From Kangiella geojedonensis (GTDB lineage Bacteria; Pseudomonadota; Gammaproteobacteria; Enterobacterales; Kangiellaceae), in assembly GCF_000981765.1 (NCBI RefSeq), contig NZ_CP010975.1, positions 1,240,001 through 1,304,000 of the forward strand: DNA of 64,000 nucleotides, given 5' to 3'. Below are positions 1 through 8,347 of this stretch, one piece after another (the first letter of the stretch is position 1; every line of letters starts with the position of its first letter). Under the pieces are notes generated by a model that saw only the letters and a list, made by a program, of their open reading frames with translations, had not been told where the DNA came from and made no database searches. A program made the position numbers and the translations under genes.

Positions 1-117
1 AAATTATATTATTACAAGCATAGTTAACCTGAAACACATTCTTAAGTAACAATATTTCAAAGAGTGGGTGTAACTTAAACAAGTGAGTTTCATCGATATT
101 CGTTTTAGGAGAGTCAA

Positions 118-674
118 ATGACTGTAATTACTCTCCAACTTAAACGTCAACGAGTAGAAGAGCTTCTAGTCCGGTATAAAAACGTTTCGGCAAGGACTTC
201 TATGGCTATCGCAATCATGTCTATAGAACCATTACCTATGCTATGCATTTCCTCAACAATGAACCAAAATTTGAACAGCTTGTTGAAACCGCATTTGTTT
301 ATCACGATATAGGGCTTTGGACAGATCATGAATTGGTTTATCTTGAGCCATCAGAAGCGGTAGCGCTGGCTGACAATGAAAAGTATGAATGGGAGCTTGA
401 CGCTGATGCACTAAGAGGTGCAATTCATTGGCACCATAAAATTTCACCAAAAGGGCCTCACCAGCAAGTTATCGAAGCTTGCCGAAAAGCTGACTGGATA
501 GACGCATCAAAAGGCTTCCTTCGAAAAGGGCTAAGTAAAACAACAATTAAGGAAGTTGAGGCAGCATTTCCAAACTTAGGTTTTCACGACACATTATTGC
601 GACTTGCAAAAGAGTATGGTGGTTCAATGCTGGCGGGAGGTATAAAGGTTACTCGTGGTATAGTAAAGTGGTAG
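118..674 (+). pseudogene. HD-domain phosphohydrolase-like protein, single-base frameshift
   Basis: The gene is read in two frames. The first frame starts at an ATG at 118, behind a good AGGAG ribosome site (about 108-112), and gives a normal start ending in ..ELLVRYKN. Coding then continues one frame back from about position 183 as RFGKDFYGYRNHVYR and on through VYHDIGLW (an HD-type metal motif) and HWHHKIS to the stop at 672-674. The switch lies on an A run at 178-182. Restoring one A gives RYKKRFGKDFYGYRNHVYR, a smooth join, so one A was probably lost. The intact product would be about 185 residues of the small HD family; its substrate is unknown. A start at the internal ATG at 243 would drop the conserved YRNHVYR segment, so I do not favour it. 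It could be a true pseudogene, a sequencing error or a phase-variable gene. Confidence 0.75.
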
Positions 675-713
675 TGAGTAACCAGTTAAACAGCAAAGCT
701 AACTTCAGCAGCA

Positions 714-1676
714 TTAATTTTTATCGCTGGTGATAATATCACTACCACAGTTATCACATTTTAATATGGGCAATTTCTGTGCCTTATAATTAGAAATGAT
801 TTGTTCTAGTTCACTTCCTGAGACCCCCATTGATGAGCAAATTTTATCGATTGATTGTTTTTCAGAGCTCGTTATCACTCCATCATCTAATGCGGTTGCG
901 ATTTCTTTTTCAAGGTGCTGTCTACGTACACGCAATTCATCACCAAACTTTGCAGCTAGCATTGCCGCTGGCAATGCAACAATGCCGACGCCAAGTAACA
1001 TAATAAAAATGGAGATAAATTTTCCAAGAAAAGTGACAGGAACAACATCACCATATCCTACTGTTGTCATAGTCACGACAGACCACCAAATTGCATCTGG
1101 TATGCTTCCAAACACATCAGGTTGTACATTATGCTCAACGCTATACATTACGCTGGCAGAAAGAATAACAAGAACGCTAACTATAAAAACTGCGGCTCCA
1201 ATGCTAGGTAACTCTTTCTTCAAAACATCACCAAACAATTTCAACCCTTTGAAATAATGGGTTAGCTTCAGTAAACGCAACATTCTTAACATTCTCAAAT
1301 AGCGTAGATCTATTGGGATTATAAATGCTAGATAGAATGGAACAATAGCAACGAGATCAACAAGCGCTACCGGTGTGAAAAAATACTTTATACGTGATCG
1401 AGTTGGTGTTGACTCATCGAGATCTTGATGCTCAGTACAAGCCCATAAACGAGCAAAATACTCAACTGTAAAAATAACTACCGAAAAGATATTGAAGTAG
1501 TAGAGTTCAAGATGATACCTCTGACTAATTGGAGCATATGACTCTAAAACTACTGCAACAACATTGGCAATAATTAATAATACAATAAAGCTGCTCAATA
1601 TTTTGCTTAGCGAAGATCCATCGAACCCATCTTCAAGAACTTTAAATGTCTTTTGTTTATTGATGATTGAATTCAT
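714..1676 (-). CDS. Voltage-gated potassium channel, six TM segments
   Basis: This is an inner-membrane K+ channel subunit, expected to act as a tetramer. The 320 residues show S1 to S3 (about 28-45, 58-78, 98-118), an S4 with basic residues at every third position (R125, R128, R131, R134, K137), S5 (about 158-180), a pore loop with the selectivity filter TTVGYGD at 204-210, and S6 (218-242). The cytosolic tail (245-320) looks helical and ends with a single CxxC pair (C307, C310) that may bind metal with a partner chain or act as a redox site. It is the last gene of a minus-strand run that starts at mdaB, 37 bases after ltrA. The gap holds a perfect 13-base palindrome (1695-1707). The family is clear; gating voltage and physiological role cannot be read from the sequence. 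Confidence 0.9.
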   Translation of the reverse strand: MNSIINKQKTFKVLEDGFDGSSLSKILSSFIVLLIIANVVAVVLESYAPISQRYHLELYYFNIFSVVIFTVEYFARLWACTEHQDLDESTPTRSRIKYFFTPVALVDLVAIVPFYLAFIIPIDLRYLRMLRMLRLLKLTHYFKGLKLFGDVLKKELPSIGAAVFIVSVLVILSASVMYSVEHNVQPDVFGSIPDAIWWSVVTMTTVGYGDVVPVTFLGKFISIFIMLLGVGIVALPAAMLAAKFGDELRVRRQHLEKEIATALDDGVITSSEKQSIDKICSSMGVSGSELEQIISNYKAQKLPILKCDNCGSDIITSDKN

Positions 1677-1694
1677 GCTTCACTACCTATGAGT

Positions 1695-1707
1695 GTATAT
1701 TATATAC
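1695..1707. promoter_or_regulatory. 13-base palindrome upstream of the K+ channel gene
   Basis: GTATAT-T-ATATAC is a perfect inverted repeat 19 to 31 bases before the channel start codon. Its first nine bases (GTATATTAT) recur exactly at 5720-5728 in the HxlR/mdaB intergenic region. It could be a second operator for the same HxlR regulator, or just an AT-rich promoter element. The functional assignment is inference. Confidence 0.35.
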
Positions 1708-1713
1708 TTAAAC

Positions 1714-2922
1714 TCAAAGACCCTGAGCCTGCTCTTCTTTTATAAAAGTAAAGTAAGCACGTGTTACAGGGATAGCAATTTGAGAAATAAGTGCGCTCCC
1801 CCAAAGAAGGTTACCTACAATGGAAGGAACATGAGGTAAAACTGCTAATGTGAATAGTGCTAAAGCAACCCCAACCATACGGACTTTAGGGGTAGCAAAC
1901 CGGTGTGCGACACGCGTTTCAATATTGAATTGAATCCACAATAAACAAAGTAAATAAGATGCCAGTCCGAGACAGCCAATCACACCGTACTTCAAAGGAT
2001 AGGGCTCCCAGAAGCCAGCTTTCACTTCTCCTGCTAGCGCAACGCCTATCATTATCGCTGACAGCATTAGGAATAGATGTGCCAACCACCAATTAACTAG
2101 CGTCCATTTTGCTTGGCTTTTAGGTTTGCCGTTACCAACAAAATCAAAGTAAATCCAACACTGGACAAAAACAGCGATCCCACCAAAAATAAAATTAACC
2201 AGAATACTTGGGTCAACTTTATATATGCCTTTATCAGACAGGGTGACAACAAGTTTAAAAAAACCTTCTCCAACAACTATCAATAGTAAGAGTGCAAAAC
2301 GTTCTGACATATGCCCCAAACGTGGCAAGAAGCGCTTATTTTCTAAGATACCAATTTTAGGCACCATATAGAGAAGCTGTATTGCGACAATCCCCATACC
2401 TAATAGCCAATAACGGTAGGGAGCAGGTACGAATGCGCTGGTAGCAAAAACAATAGCTAGCAAAAAAAAGTTTCGACTTACGCCACGCGCAAGTTTAGTC
2501 GTTTCAACGCCTAGCCGATTGGTCCTGTGGTACAGGTAAGCGGTAATGAGTCTATTCGCAGCATATGCGAGAGCGAAATACTGCCATCCTTTACCGGTTA
2601 CATGTGGAATTGAGGCTGCCATTACCATTGCAGTGACTATTTGGCATGACATGATCAAGCGATGCTTTACGTCTGTGCTTACATACAGCGAGTTAAATAC
2701 ACTTGAGTCAGCCCAGGCAAACCATATTGCAACAAATAGTACTGCGAAGGTAAAAAAACCATCCACTGAGAGGTGATCACTCAAATAGTTACCCAGTAAG
2801 AAAATAATAACAACATGTATCAGGTCATAAAATAGCTCAACCCAATGCACATGCTCATGAACTTCTTTTTGATCTAAGTGGTGTCTTGGTAATCGCCACA
2901 TAGGATGGTTTTCGAGGGCCAT
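1714..2922 (-). CDS. ltrA: Low temperature requirement A (LtrA) family membrane protein
   Basis: A 402-residue polytopic inner-membrane protein. The N-terminal stretch HWVELFYDLIHVVIIF (about residues 26-41) is the signature region of the LtrA family, and the rest alternates hydrophobic segments with short loops, roughly ten to twelve membrane spans. LtrA was named from a cold-growth phenotype in Listeria; its biochemical activity is not established. The gene sits one base after the AhpD-like gene, so it is almost certainly translated from the same message. Within a cassette of thiol and quinone redox enzymes it may serve in membrane stress, but that is inference. The start ATG at 2922 gives the expected N-terminus. 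Confidence 0.85.
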   Translation of the reverse strand: MALENHPMWRLPRHHLDQKEVHEHVHWVELFYDLIHVVIIFLLGNYLSDHLSVDGFFTFAVLFVAIWFAWADSSVFNSLYVSTDVKHRLIMSCQIVTAMVMAASIPHVTGKGWQYFALAYAANRLITAYLYHRTNRLGVETTKLARGVSRNFFLLAIVFATSAFVPAPYRYWLLGMGIVAIQLLYMVPKIGILENKRFLPRLGHMSERFALLLLIVVGEGFFKLVVTLSDKGIYKVDPSILVNFIFGGIAVFVQCWIYFDFVGNGKPKSQAKWTLVNWWLAHLFLMLSAIMIGVALAGEVKAGFWEPYPLKYGVIGCLGLASYLLCLLWIQFNIETRVAHRFATPKVRMVGVALALFTLAVLPHVPSIVGNLLWGSALISQIAIPVTRAYFTFIKEEQAQGL

Positions 2923-2923
2923 A

Positions 2924-3478
2924 TTATTTCTCCGGCTTTTCCCAAGAGAAAGGCTTCATAGCCTCATCAACTTTTGTATGTGTTAAGGCATTAGTAAAAT
3001 TCGAGATCAGTTTAGAAGCAAGCCCAGTGAGCACTTCAAGCGCCTGTCTTTTGGTGTAGCCGGCTTCTAAAAACATATTTAACTTCTCGTCCCCAATATG
3101 GCCTCTATGATCAAGCAAGGACTTAGTAAAGTTATGGAGAGATTGAAGTTTAGGATCTGGAATCTGTGTTCCATTTCGTAATGCATTAATTACTTCATCC
3201 GGCATTTTTGCAGACTTCATCATCCATGTATGACCTGGTACACAGTAATGGCAGTTATTTTCGAAGTTAGATGTCATGAACACGACTTGCTGCTCAAGTG
3301 GCGTCAAAGTTGTATCATTCATAAATGCAGAAAAAGTATCATTATAGGCTTTATAGGTCGCCGGTGCTTCAGCCAAAACTTTGTGTAGATTTGGTATCAT
3401 CCCAAAGGCCGATAATGATTGTTCCATCAGAGGTTTTGATTCTTCAGGTGCTGTGTCAGGCTCATAGTAAGTAAACAT
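2924..3478 (-). CDS. Carboxymuconolactone decarboxylase / AhpD-like protein
   Basis: A 184-residue, all-helical AhpD-fold protein. The conserved redox motif lies at E73-NN-C76-HY-C79-VPG-H83, matching the CxxC plus His arrangement of alkylhydroperoxidase AhpD and its relatives. These proteins usually form oligomers and reduce peroxides or disulfides with the CxxC pair. No signal peptide is seen, so it should be cytosolic. It lies 12 bases after the FrnE-like gene and 1 base before ltrA in a redox operon that also carries a peroxiredoxin-like protein, which fits a peroxide or disulfide reductase partner role. The natural electron donor is not evident. Confidence 0.85.
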   Translation of the reverse strand: MFTYYEPDTAPEESKPLMEQSLSAFGMIPNLHKVLAEAPATYKAYNDTFSAFMNDTTLTPLEQQVVFMTSNFENNCHYCVPGHTWMMKSAKMPDEVINALRNGTQIPDPKLQSLHNFTKSLLDHRGHIGDEKLNMFLEAGYTKRQALEVLTGLASKLISNFTNALTHTKVDEAMKPFSWEKPEK

Positions 3479-3490
3479 AAAATAATTCTC

Positions 3491-4144
3491 CTAATTTAGA
3501 ATTTGATTTAATAAACTTTCAAAAGTCTCAGTTTCTTGTGCACCAGATAGCATTTTTCTTCCGTTAAAAATAAACAGAGGTACACCTTGAATGCCATTGT
3601 TACGCCAATATTGCTCAATAGACTGCACTTCATTACTGAGTGTATTGTTCGATAGAATATTCAAAGCTTCAGCAGCATCCAGTCCAACTTGTTTGATAAG
3701 TATAAGAAGTTCCGACTCGGTGAATTCTCCATGATCACTGAAATAGTGCGTAAATAACGCTTCAGCAAGCTCGGATTGTCGCTCACTTTCTTTAGCCCAG
3801 TGGAGAAGTTGGTGACACTGGTGAGTGTTAAGCATTTTCATTTCATCGAAGTAGTTGAAGGTGAAACCAACTTTTTTCCCTTCTTCAGTCAGCATAGCTC
3901 TAGACTTAATACTGCCTTTAAGCGTGGTACCATATTTATTCGCAAGATGTTCTCTCAAGTTCTCACCGTGCGAAGGCATATTTGGATTCAGCTCAAACGG
4001 GTGCCAGCTAATATTTACTTCAATGGTGTCAGCATATTTTTCCAATGCTTTTTTTAGTCGCCCATAGCCAATAACACACCACGGGCAAACGACATCAGAA
4101 ATAATATCAATATTGAGAGGTATCTTGCTTTCTGGCGAAGTCAT
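3491..4144 (-). CDS. DsbA-family oxidoreductase, FrnE-like
   Basis: A 217-residue thioredoxin-fold protein with the long helical insertion typical of DsbA/FrnE proteins. The active site is C20-PW-C23 in the sequence DVVCPWCVIGYGRL, with a downstream cis-proline region around GVPLFIFNGR. FrnE relatives act in disulfide exchange in the cytosol and have been linked to oxidative-stress resistance. No signal peptide is present. The stop is 12 bases before the AhpD-like start and the start is 2 bases after the cupin stop, so it is mid-operon. Family membership is firm; the substrate is unknown. Confidence 0.88.
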   Translation of the reverse strand: MTSPESKIPLNIDIISDVVCPWCVIGYGRLKKALEKYADTIEVNISWHPFELNPNMPSHGENLREHLANKYGTTLKGSIKSRAMLTEEGKKVGFTFNYFDEMKMLNTHQCHQLLHWAKESERQSELAEALFTHYFSDHGEFTESELLILIKQVGLDAAEALNILSNNTLSNEVQSIEQYWRNNGIQGVPLFIFNGRKMLSGAQETETFESLLNQILN

Positions 4145-4146
4145 GC

Positions 4147-4527
4147 TTACTTCCTCTCAACAATAATGGCCGTTATCGTGGTATCACCAATATTCTTAAC
4201 TTGATGCTCCCAACTGTCATGCCACATCACATAACCGTCAGGAATTTCCATTGTCATTTTATTTTTACCTGCTGAAATAGTGGCCTTGCCACCGTTCTCG
4301 AAATACACTGTTTCAGCATTGTGTTTATGCCAGTTGTCTTGCTCTCCCGGCTTAAGCGTCATTTTCAATACATAGACATCATCATTTTCAAGAAGGAGAG
4401 AGTAGTGTTTTGGTGAAGCAATATGAGCATGCTGAGCATGTGCGACATTGTCCGCATTCGCGGCAGTCAATGCCGGACAGCCTAGCAATGTATAACCTAA
4501 TACCACTACAAATATTAACTGTTTCAT
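4147..4527 (-). CDS. Exported cupin-domain protein
   Basis: A 126-residue protein with a signal peptide (about residues 1-22, cleavage near LTAANA) followed by one small cupin barrel. Metal-type residues are seen in DNWHKHNAETVYFE (the HxH plus Glu pattern) and in MWHDSWEHQV. Single cupins of this size often bind a metal and a small ligand without known catalysis. It sits between the peroxiredoxin-like and FrnE-like genes with gaps of 8 and 2 bases, so it belongs to the redox operon, and it is the only clearly exported member. Its ligand is not predictable. Confidence 0.75.
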   Translation of the reverse strand: MKQLIFVVVLGYTLLGCPALTAANADNVAHAQHAHIASPKHYSLLLENDDVYVLKMTLKPGEQDNWHKHNAETVYFENGGKATISAGKNKMTMEIPDGYVMWHDSWEHQVKNIGDTTITAIIVERK

Positions 4528-4535
4528 CGTATTTC

Positions 4536-5078
4536 CTACTTATGCATACCACGAATTGGATAATTGTTTTCCGGGTTACGTATCCAAGCCAGTCCGTTAA
4601 CTAGAGATTTCAGCTCTGGTCGAACAAAGGGGTTGTTGGAAATATCAGCAACCTGTACTTTCCCTTGGCTATTTACAACAAATAAGCCTGGCTCAGCGAA
4701 CGGATGGTCAGTTTCTTGAGGAGACCTAGGATCAGAGATAAAAAGACCAAGCTCTTTCATTTGCTCAAGGGTCAATCCATAAGCGATAGGAAAGTCCACG
4801 TCTAATTGCTCTAAATGGCTTTCAAGTTGTGCCTTGCTATCGCCAGAAACAGCAATTAAATCAACACCCGTTTGTGCCAGGGTGTCTTTCATGCCTTGTA
4901 GATGGTTAAGGTATCGAGTACATAATGGACAATGCCTACCACGATAAACCACTATCATTTTCCAATCTAAACCATTTTCTGGCGTTGCTAGTGTTTTAAC
5001 CTCACCATTAAGAAGGGTTGCTTTAATTTCTGGAAAGTCTGCTCCAGCGTGTAATTTATTGGTGTACTCGATACTCAT
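4536..5078 (-). CDS. Peroxiredoxin-like (AhpC/TSA superfamily) protein
   Basis: A 180-residue thioredoxin-fold protein. The motif YRGRHCPLCTRYL (C50, C53) replaces the usual peroxiredoxin PxxxTxxC with a CxxC pair, as in the redoxin-like families that act as thiol peroxidases or reductases. The later segment FVVNSQGKVQVADI fits the C-terminal part of the fold. It has no signal peptide. Its start codon overlaps the mdaB stop (TAATG), which points to translational coupling. With mdaB and the AhpD-like gene it makes a thiol/quinone detoxification set. Peroxidase activity is inferred. Confidence 0.82.
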   Translation of the reverse strand: MSIEYTNKLHAGADFPEIKATLLNGEVKTLATPENGLDWKMIVVYRGRHCPLCTRYLNHLQGMKDTLAQTGVDLIAVSGDSKAQLESHLEQLDVDFPIAYGLTLEQMKELGLFISDPRSPQETDHPFAEPGLFVVNSQGKVQVADISNNPFVRPELKSLVNGLAWIRNPENNYPIRGMHK

Positions 5079-5671
5079 TAAGCGGCTCCTTTAAAATGCT
5101 CATTGATGTGAGCTTCAAAGCGTTTAAAGTCGTTTTCAACGTCGGCATTTTTCATAACGTCAAAGGCAGCAAAAGTTGGTAATGGCTGCATACCGAAGAA
5201 CTTGAAGTTCATGTGCATCGGGAACATTAAATCATCAATAGACTTACCGTTGAAAAACTCACTGGTATCATTAAATGCCTCTTCCGGAGCATTTAAAGTT
5301 AAAGACATCATGTACTTAGTATTGGTTAAAGCTCCGCCCATACCATAGTTCTTTTTAGGTGCATCTTCCGTTCGACCATCACCGACACATAAAGCACCGC
5401 CCATACCTGCCGTATAGACTTCGTCCATATATTTTTTGAACGACCAGCTGACGCCCATCCAGTTAACAGGCGACTGAAACACTACTGCATCTGCCCACGT
5501 ATGGTTTTCTAGTTCTTTCTCAACATTTATAGTGTCAGACATTGTAACGACACGAGTGGAATAGCCTTTCGTTTCTAACATAGCCACAGCTTTATCGACT
5601 AACGTCGCGTTCAGTTTGCCTTCTGAAAAAGGGTAGTACTGGTGACCATTAATAATTAAGATGTTCTTCAT
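5078..5671 (-). CDS. mdaB: NAD(P)H quinone oxidoreductase, MdaB type
   Basis: A 197-residue flavodoxin-fold protein. The start [20 protein letters not shown] is the FMN/FAD-binding P-loop region of MdaB, and the downstream blocks [15 protein letters not shown] and [19 protein letters not shown] also match that family. MdaB performs two-electron reduction of quinones, avoiding semiquinone radicals, and needs FAD and NADPH. It is the first gene of the minus-strand redox run and lies divergently to the HxlR regulator with a 120-base promoter region, the usual arrangement for HxlR control of a quinone-responsive reductase. Confidence 0.88.
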   Translation of the reverse strand: MKNILIINGHQYYPFSEGKLNATLVDKAVAMLETKGYSTRVVTMSDTINVEKELENHTWADAVVFQSPVNWMGVSWSFKKYMDEVYTAGMGGALCVGDGRTEDAPKKNYGMGGALTNTKYMMSLTLNAPEEAFNDTSEFFNGKSIDDLMFPMHMNFKFFGMQPLPTFAAFDVMKNADVENDFKRFEAHINEHFKGAA

Positions 5672-5718
5672 TTTTGCTTACCTTTAAATTAAAAATACTA
5701 GGTGAATTGTTTTCCTCA

Positions 5719-5772
5719 GGTATATTATGGTAACCTAGACGAGCAAATCAATTAGTATACTTTTGGTAACCT
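5719..5772. promoter_or_regulatory. Two direct repeats, probable HxlR operators
   Basis: Between mdaB and the divergent hxlR-type gene, the element GTATA-n4/5-GGTAACCT occurs at 5720-5736 and again at 5755-5772. TGGTAACCT is identical in both copies and starts are about 36 bases apart. HxlR/YodB-family regulators bind such short dyads in front of the gene they control, so these are good operator candidates. The binding itself is inferred. Confidence 0.6.
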
Positions 5773-5791
5773 GCAATTATTTAGAGGTGAA

Positions 5792-6151
5792 GTGATGGAA
5801 AGTGTTGTTAAAACGGACAATAAGGGTAGGAAGAAAGTTTTAAACGCCTGCACAGAGCCTTGTGCAATAGAGAAGGGGATGCGTCTAATTGGTGGTAAGT
5901 GGACGGCCTCCATCATCTATCACTTGAAAGACGAACCTGTACGTTTTAACGATTTAACTCGGATGCTTGGAGGCGCGAGCAAAAAAATGATCGATCAACG
6001 ATTAAAAGAGCTCGAGTCTCGGGGTATGGTTATTAGAAAAGTCATTAGCGATAGACCAGTTGCTGTAACCTACGAACTGACAGGGTTTGGTCATTCCGCA
6101 CTAAACATACTTGAACAACTTAGGCTGTGGTCTGAATCTAACAAGCTATAA
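5792..6151 (+). CDS. HxlR-family transcriptional regulator with two N-terminal cysteines
   Basis: A 119-residue winged-helix regulator. The family core GMRLIGGKWTASIIYHL (about 29-45), RFNDLTRMLGGASKKM and QRLKELESRGMV are all present. Two cysteines lie just before the DNA-binding domain (C20 and C24 in NACTEPC). HxlR regulators such as YodB and HypR sense electrophiles or disulfide stress through N-terminal cysteines, so this protein probably derepresses the facing mdaB operon when oxidised or alkylated. Either of the first two Met residues could be the start; the ribosome site GAGGTGA favours 5792. The inducer is unknown. Confidence 0.9.
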   Translation: MMESVVKTDNKGRKKVLNACTEPCAIEKGMRLIGGKWTASIIYHLKDEPVRFNDLTRMLGGASKKMIDQRLKELESRGMVIRKVISDRPVAVTYELTGFGHSALNILEQLRLWSESNKL

Positions 6152-6170
6152 GCGTTAAATATTGATCTAT

Positions 6171-7292
6171 TTAGTAATCGATAGAAACAGTAACGCCTGC
6201 CCACAAAGAGTTGCGAGAACCGACACCGTCTTTAATTTCGTTCGTTTGATACCTTACGACATAGCTAACTCTGTAGTTTTCTACTTGTTTCGTCACTCCA
6301 ACCCAGGCTTCGCCAATCAAGTGTTCAAGTTCGCTACCAGAGAAAGTCACATCACTGTGTCTAAATTGACCTTGTAGGAAAGAATTATATGCCCTAGCAC
6401 GAAGCTTTACTCCCCCTGAAACGTAAAATTCAGATATGTTATCGCGGACAGAGTTTCCGATGACAGGAGCTGGCAAGGAATTATAGTCACTATTTTCCGG
6501 GGTAAAGCTCCACCAAGGTGTATTGATTAACCCCCAGCGCCCAGATAAGGCAACACTCGCTTCAGTTATGTATCCGACACTCGCTGATGCACTGTACTTG
6601 ATTTCATATTCAGTATTTCTTGACGCGTTGAAGTCAGATGCAAGCAAACTCTGCCTACTCAAACTATATTTAAATGTCGGTTCTCCGCCATCACTGATTT
6701 GGTGATCCCAGCCAGTTGGCGACTCCGAACCGGTAGCTTTGTGAATTCCTTTTTGTATACTCGAACCAAGCTTTGTACCCAAAACACCTAACGTTAAAGT
6801 TGACTGATAAACTGGAGCTTCTGCTTCGCTAATGTAGCGGCGAGTATTAGATACGTGGAGCAAATTAGCAAAAGGGCGGTCATCATAAATAGTCCCATTA
6901 TTACCAATCTCGGAAGGGGAGAATACTATTAAGCCAAATTGAGCACTATGAAGCGTAAAGAACTCATCTTGAACATTTGAATCATAACCAAAGGTATTAT
7001 CAAGCTGTCCAAGCAGTGGGTCGATAGACCACCAGCCTGTAGCAGCTTTCCTGCCTGCAAGTTCAACACCTAAGCCTCCCGTGTAATCTTGATCTCTTCC
7101 GCTGGATGGAACCAACAGGTCATTGTCGAAATGAATAGCCCAACCGGTCACCTCTTTTTCATTGCCACTACTATCCAAAGGAAGACCTTCGATTTCTGAG
7201 AACTTTGGATTTAAAGCTGAAGCATCTAAAGGAGCTAAACTCATGATAATAACTCCAGCAGATAATAATAAATAAGCAACTTGCGAATACAT
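6171..7292 (-). CDS. lpxR: LpxR-family outer-membrane lipid A deacylase
   Basis: A 373-residue protein with a signal peptide (about 1-26) and a beta-barrel pattern of alternating hydrophobic residues. The N-terminal block HFDNDLL (54-60) and the following SGRDQDYTGGL (64-74) match the conserved active-site region of LpxR (DUF2219), which in Salmonella removes the 3'-linked acyloxyacyl chain from lipid A in a Ca2+-dependent way. The family usually measures 310-370 residues. It is monocistronic and convergent with the HxlR gene. Deacylase activity is a family inference; the full set of catalytic residues was not aligned here. Confidence 0.82.
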   Translation of the reverse strand: MYSQVAYLLLSAGVIIMSLAPLDASALNPKFSEIEGLPLDSSGNEKEVTGWAIHFDNDLLVPSSGRDQDYTGGLGVELAGRKAATGWWSIDPLLGQLDNTFGYDSNVQDEFFTLHSAQFGLIVFSPSEIGNNGTIYDDRPFANLLHVSNTRRYISEAEAPVYQSTLTLGVLGTKLGSSIQKGIHKATGSESPTGWDHQISDGGEPTFKYSLSRQSLLASDFNASRNTEYEIKYSASASVGYITEASVALSGRWGLINTPWWSFTPENSDYNSLPAPVIGNSVRDNISEFYVSGGVKLRARAYNSFLQGQFRHSDVTFSGSELEHLIGEAWVGVTKQVENYRVSYVVRYQTNEIKDGVGSRNSLWAGVTVSIDY

Positions 7293-7540
7293 AGCTGTTC
7301 CCGTTAATGAACTTATGGCGAATTATATGTTCGATTTTACTGAGTATATATCTGCAAATATCGATTGTTTTATTAGTTAAAAAAGAATGCAAGCTGCCGA
7401 CGTAGCTATATATTTATTCTGATAATAAGAATAAATAACTCGTATTTTTATAATTTTCGTTAGCTCAAAAAGAATTTAATATCTATTTAGTGATGTGAAC
7501 AAGCATCCATTTATTCAACGAAATCTATGAGGAAACGAAC

Positions 7541-8260
7541 ATGTTTAACTTAAGTAAAAAATTACTGAAAGCAATCACTGGAGCTTCACTAATCTTAGCT
7601 GCAAGCTCGCCTTCTTTTGCAGGTTCTCCAGCTAAAAGTTTATTAACGCCTGATAACCATGCGCTAATTTTGATTGATCACCAACCACAAATGGCATTTG
7701 CAACCAAGTCACATGACATTGTTGAGCTAAGAAACAACGTAACGGGGCTCGCAAAATCTGCTAAGGCTTTTAATGTACCAACGATTTTAACGACCGTTGC
7801 AGAAAAATCTTTTAGCGGACCTCTTTTCCCAGAACTTAAAGCGGTTTTTCCAAAACAAACACCCATTGATCGTACAACGATGAATACTTGGGAAGATGAC
7901 CGTGTAACTAAGAAGTTTAAAAGCTACAAGAAAGACAAGCTCGTTATAGCTGCACTTTGGACTGAGGTTTGTGGTGTGGGCCCTGTACTTTCTGCTATTG
8001 AAGATGGGTATGAAGTTTATTTTGTCACTGATGCGTCAGGCGGTGTAAGTAAAGAAGCGCACGATATGGCAGTTCAAAGAATGATTCAAGCAGGAGCACG
8101 ACCAATAACTTGGATTCAATATTTGCTAGAACTTCAACGCGATTGGGCTAGAGGAGAAACCTATAAAGCCGTTACTGATATCGCAAAAGAACACGGCGGC
8201 GGCTACGGTCTAGGAATCATCTACGCTAAAGAAATGTTTAATGCAAAAGAGGGTAAGTAA
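7541..8260 (+). CDS. Exported isochorismatase-family hydrolase
   Basis: A 239-residue protein with a signal peptide (about 1-27, cleavage after SFA) followed by a cysteine-hydrolase fold close to YcaC. Visible active-site elements are D46 in ALILIDHQPQM and C144 in ALWTEVCGVGP. The lysine of the triad was not assigned with certainty. It has a good AGGA ribosome site and its own terminator at 8280-8307. Most isochorismatase-like hydrolases are cytosolic, so the secretion signal is unusual. The next gene is also an exported hydrolase. The substrate is unknown; YcaC itself has no settled one. Confidence 0.85.
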   Translation: MFNLSKKLLKAITGASLILAASSPSFAGSPAKSLLTPDNHALILIDHQPQMAFATKSHDIVELRNNVTGLAKSAKAFNVPTILTTVAEKSFSGPLFPELKAVFPKQTPIDRTTMNTWEDDRVTKKFKSYKKDKLVIAALWTEVCGVGPVLSAIEDGYEVYFVTDASGGVSKEAHDMAVQRMIQAGARPITWIQYLLELQRDWARGETYKAVTDIAKEHGGGYGLGIIYAKEMFNAKEGK

Positions 8261-8279
8261 GCATTACTTAATATTAAAA

Positions 8280-8307
8280 CTGGAAGGTCGCGTTAGCGGC
8301 TTTCCAG
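8280..8307 (+). terminator. Rho-independent terminator after the isochorismatase-like gene
   Basis: CTGGAA and TTCCAG arms enclose an inner GC-rich stem and a GTTA loop, followed by a short T-rich tail (CTTTAATAA). It ends the upstream gene 20 bases after its stop codon. Confidence 0.65.
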
Positions 8308-8347
8308 CTTTAATAATTCATAAATATTTAAATAGGAGCTGATAAAA

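Noticed and set aside
177-183. TAAAAAC as a programmed -1 frameshift site in the HD gene
   Set aside because: The classical slippery pattern needs three identical bases before the second triplet; here the first base is T, so the P-site would mispair. A lost A explains the frames more simply.
6162-6377. Open frame on the plus strand over the start of the lpxR 3' end
   Set aside because: It is antisense to the LpxR gene and shows no family features or ribosome site.
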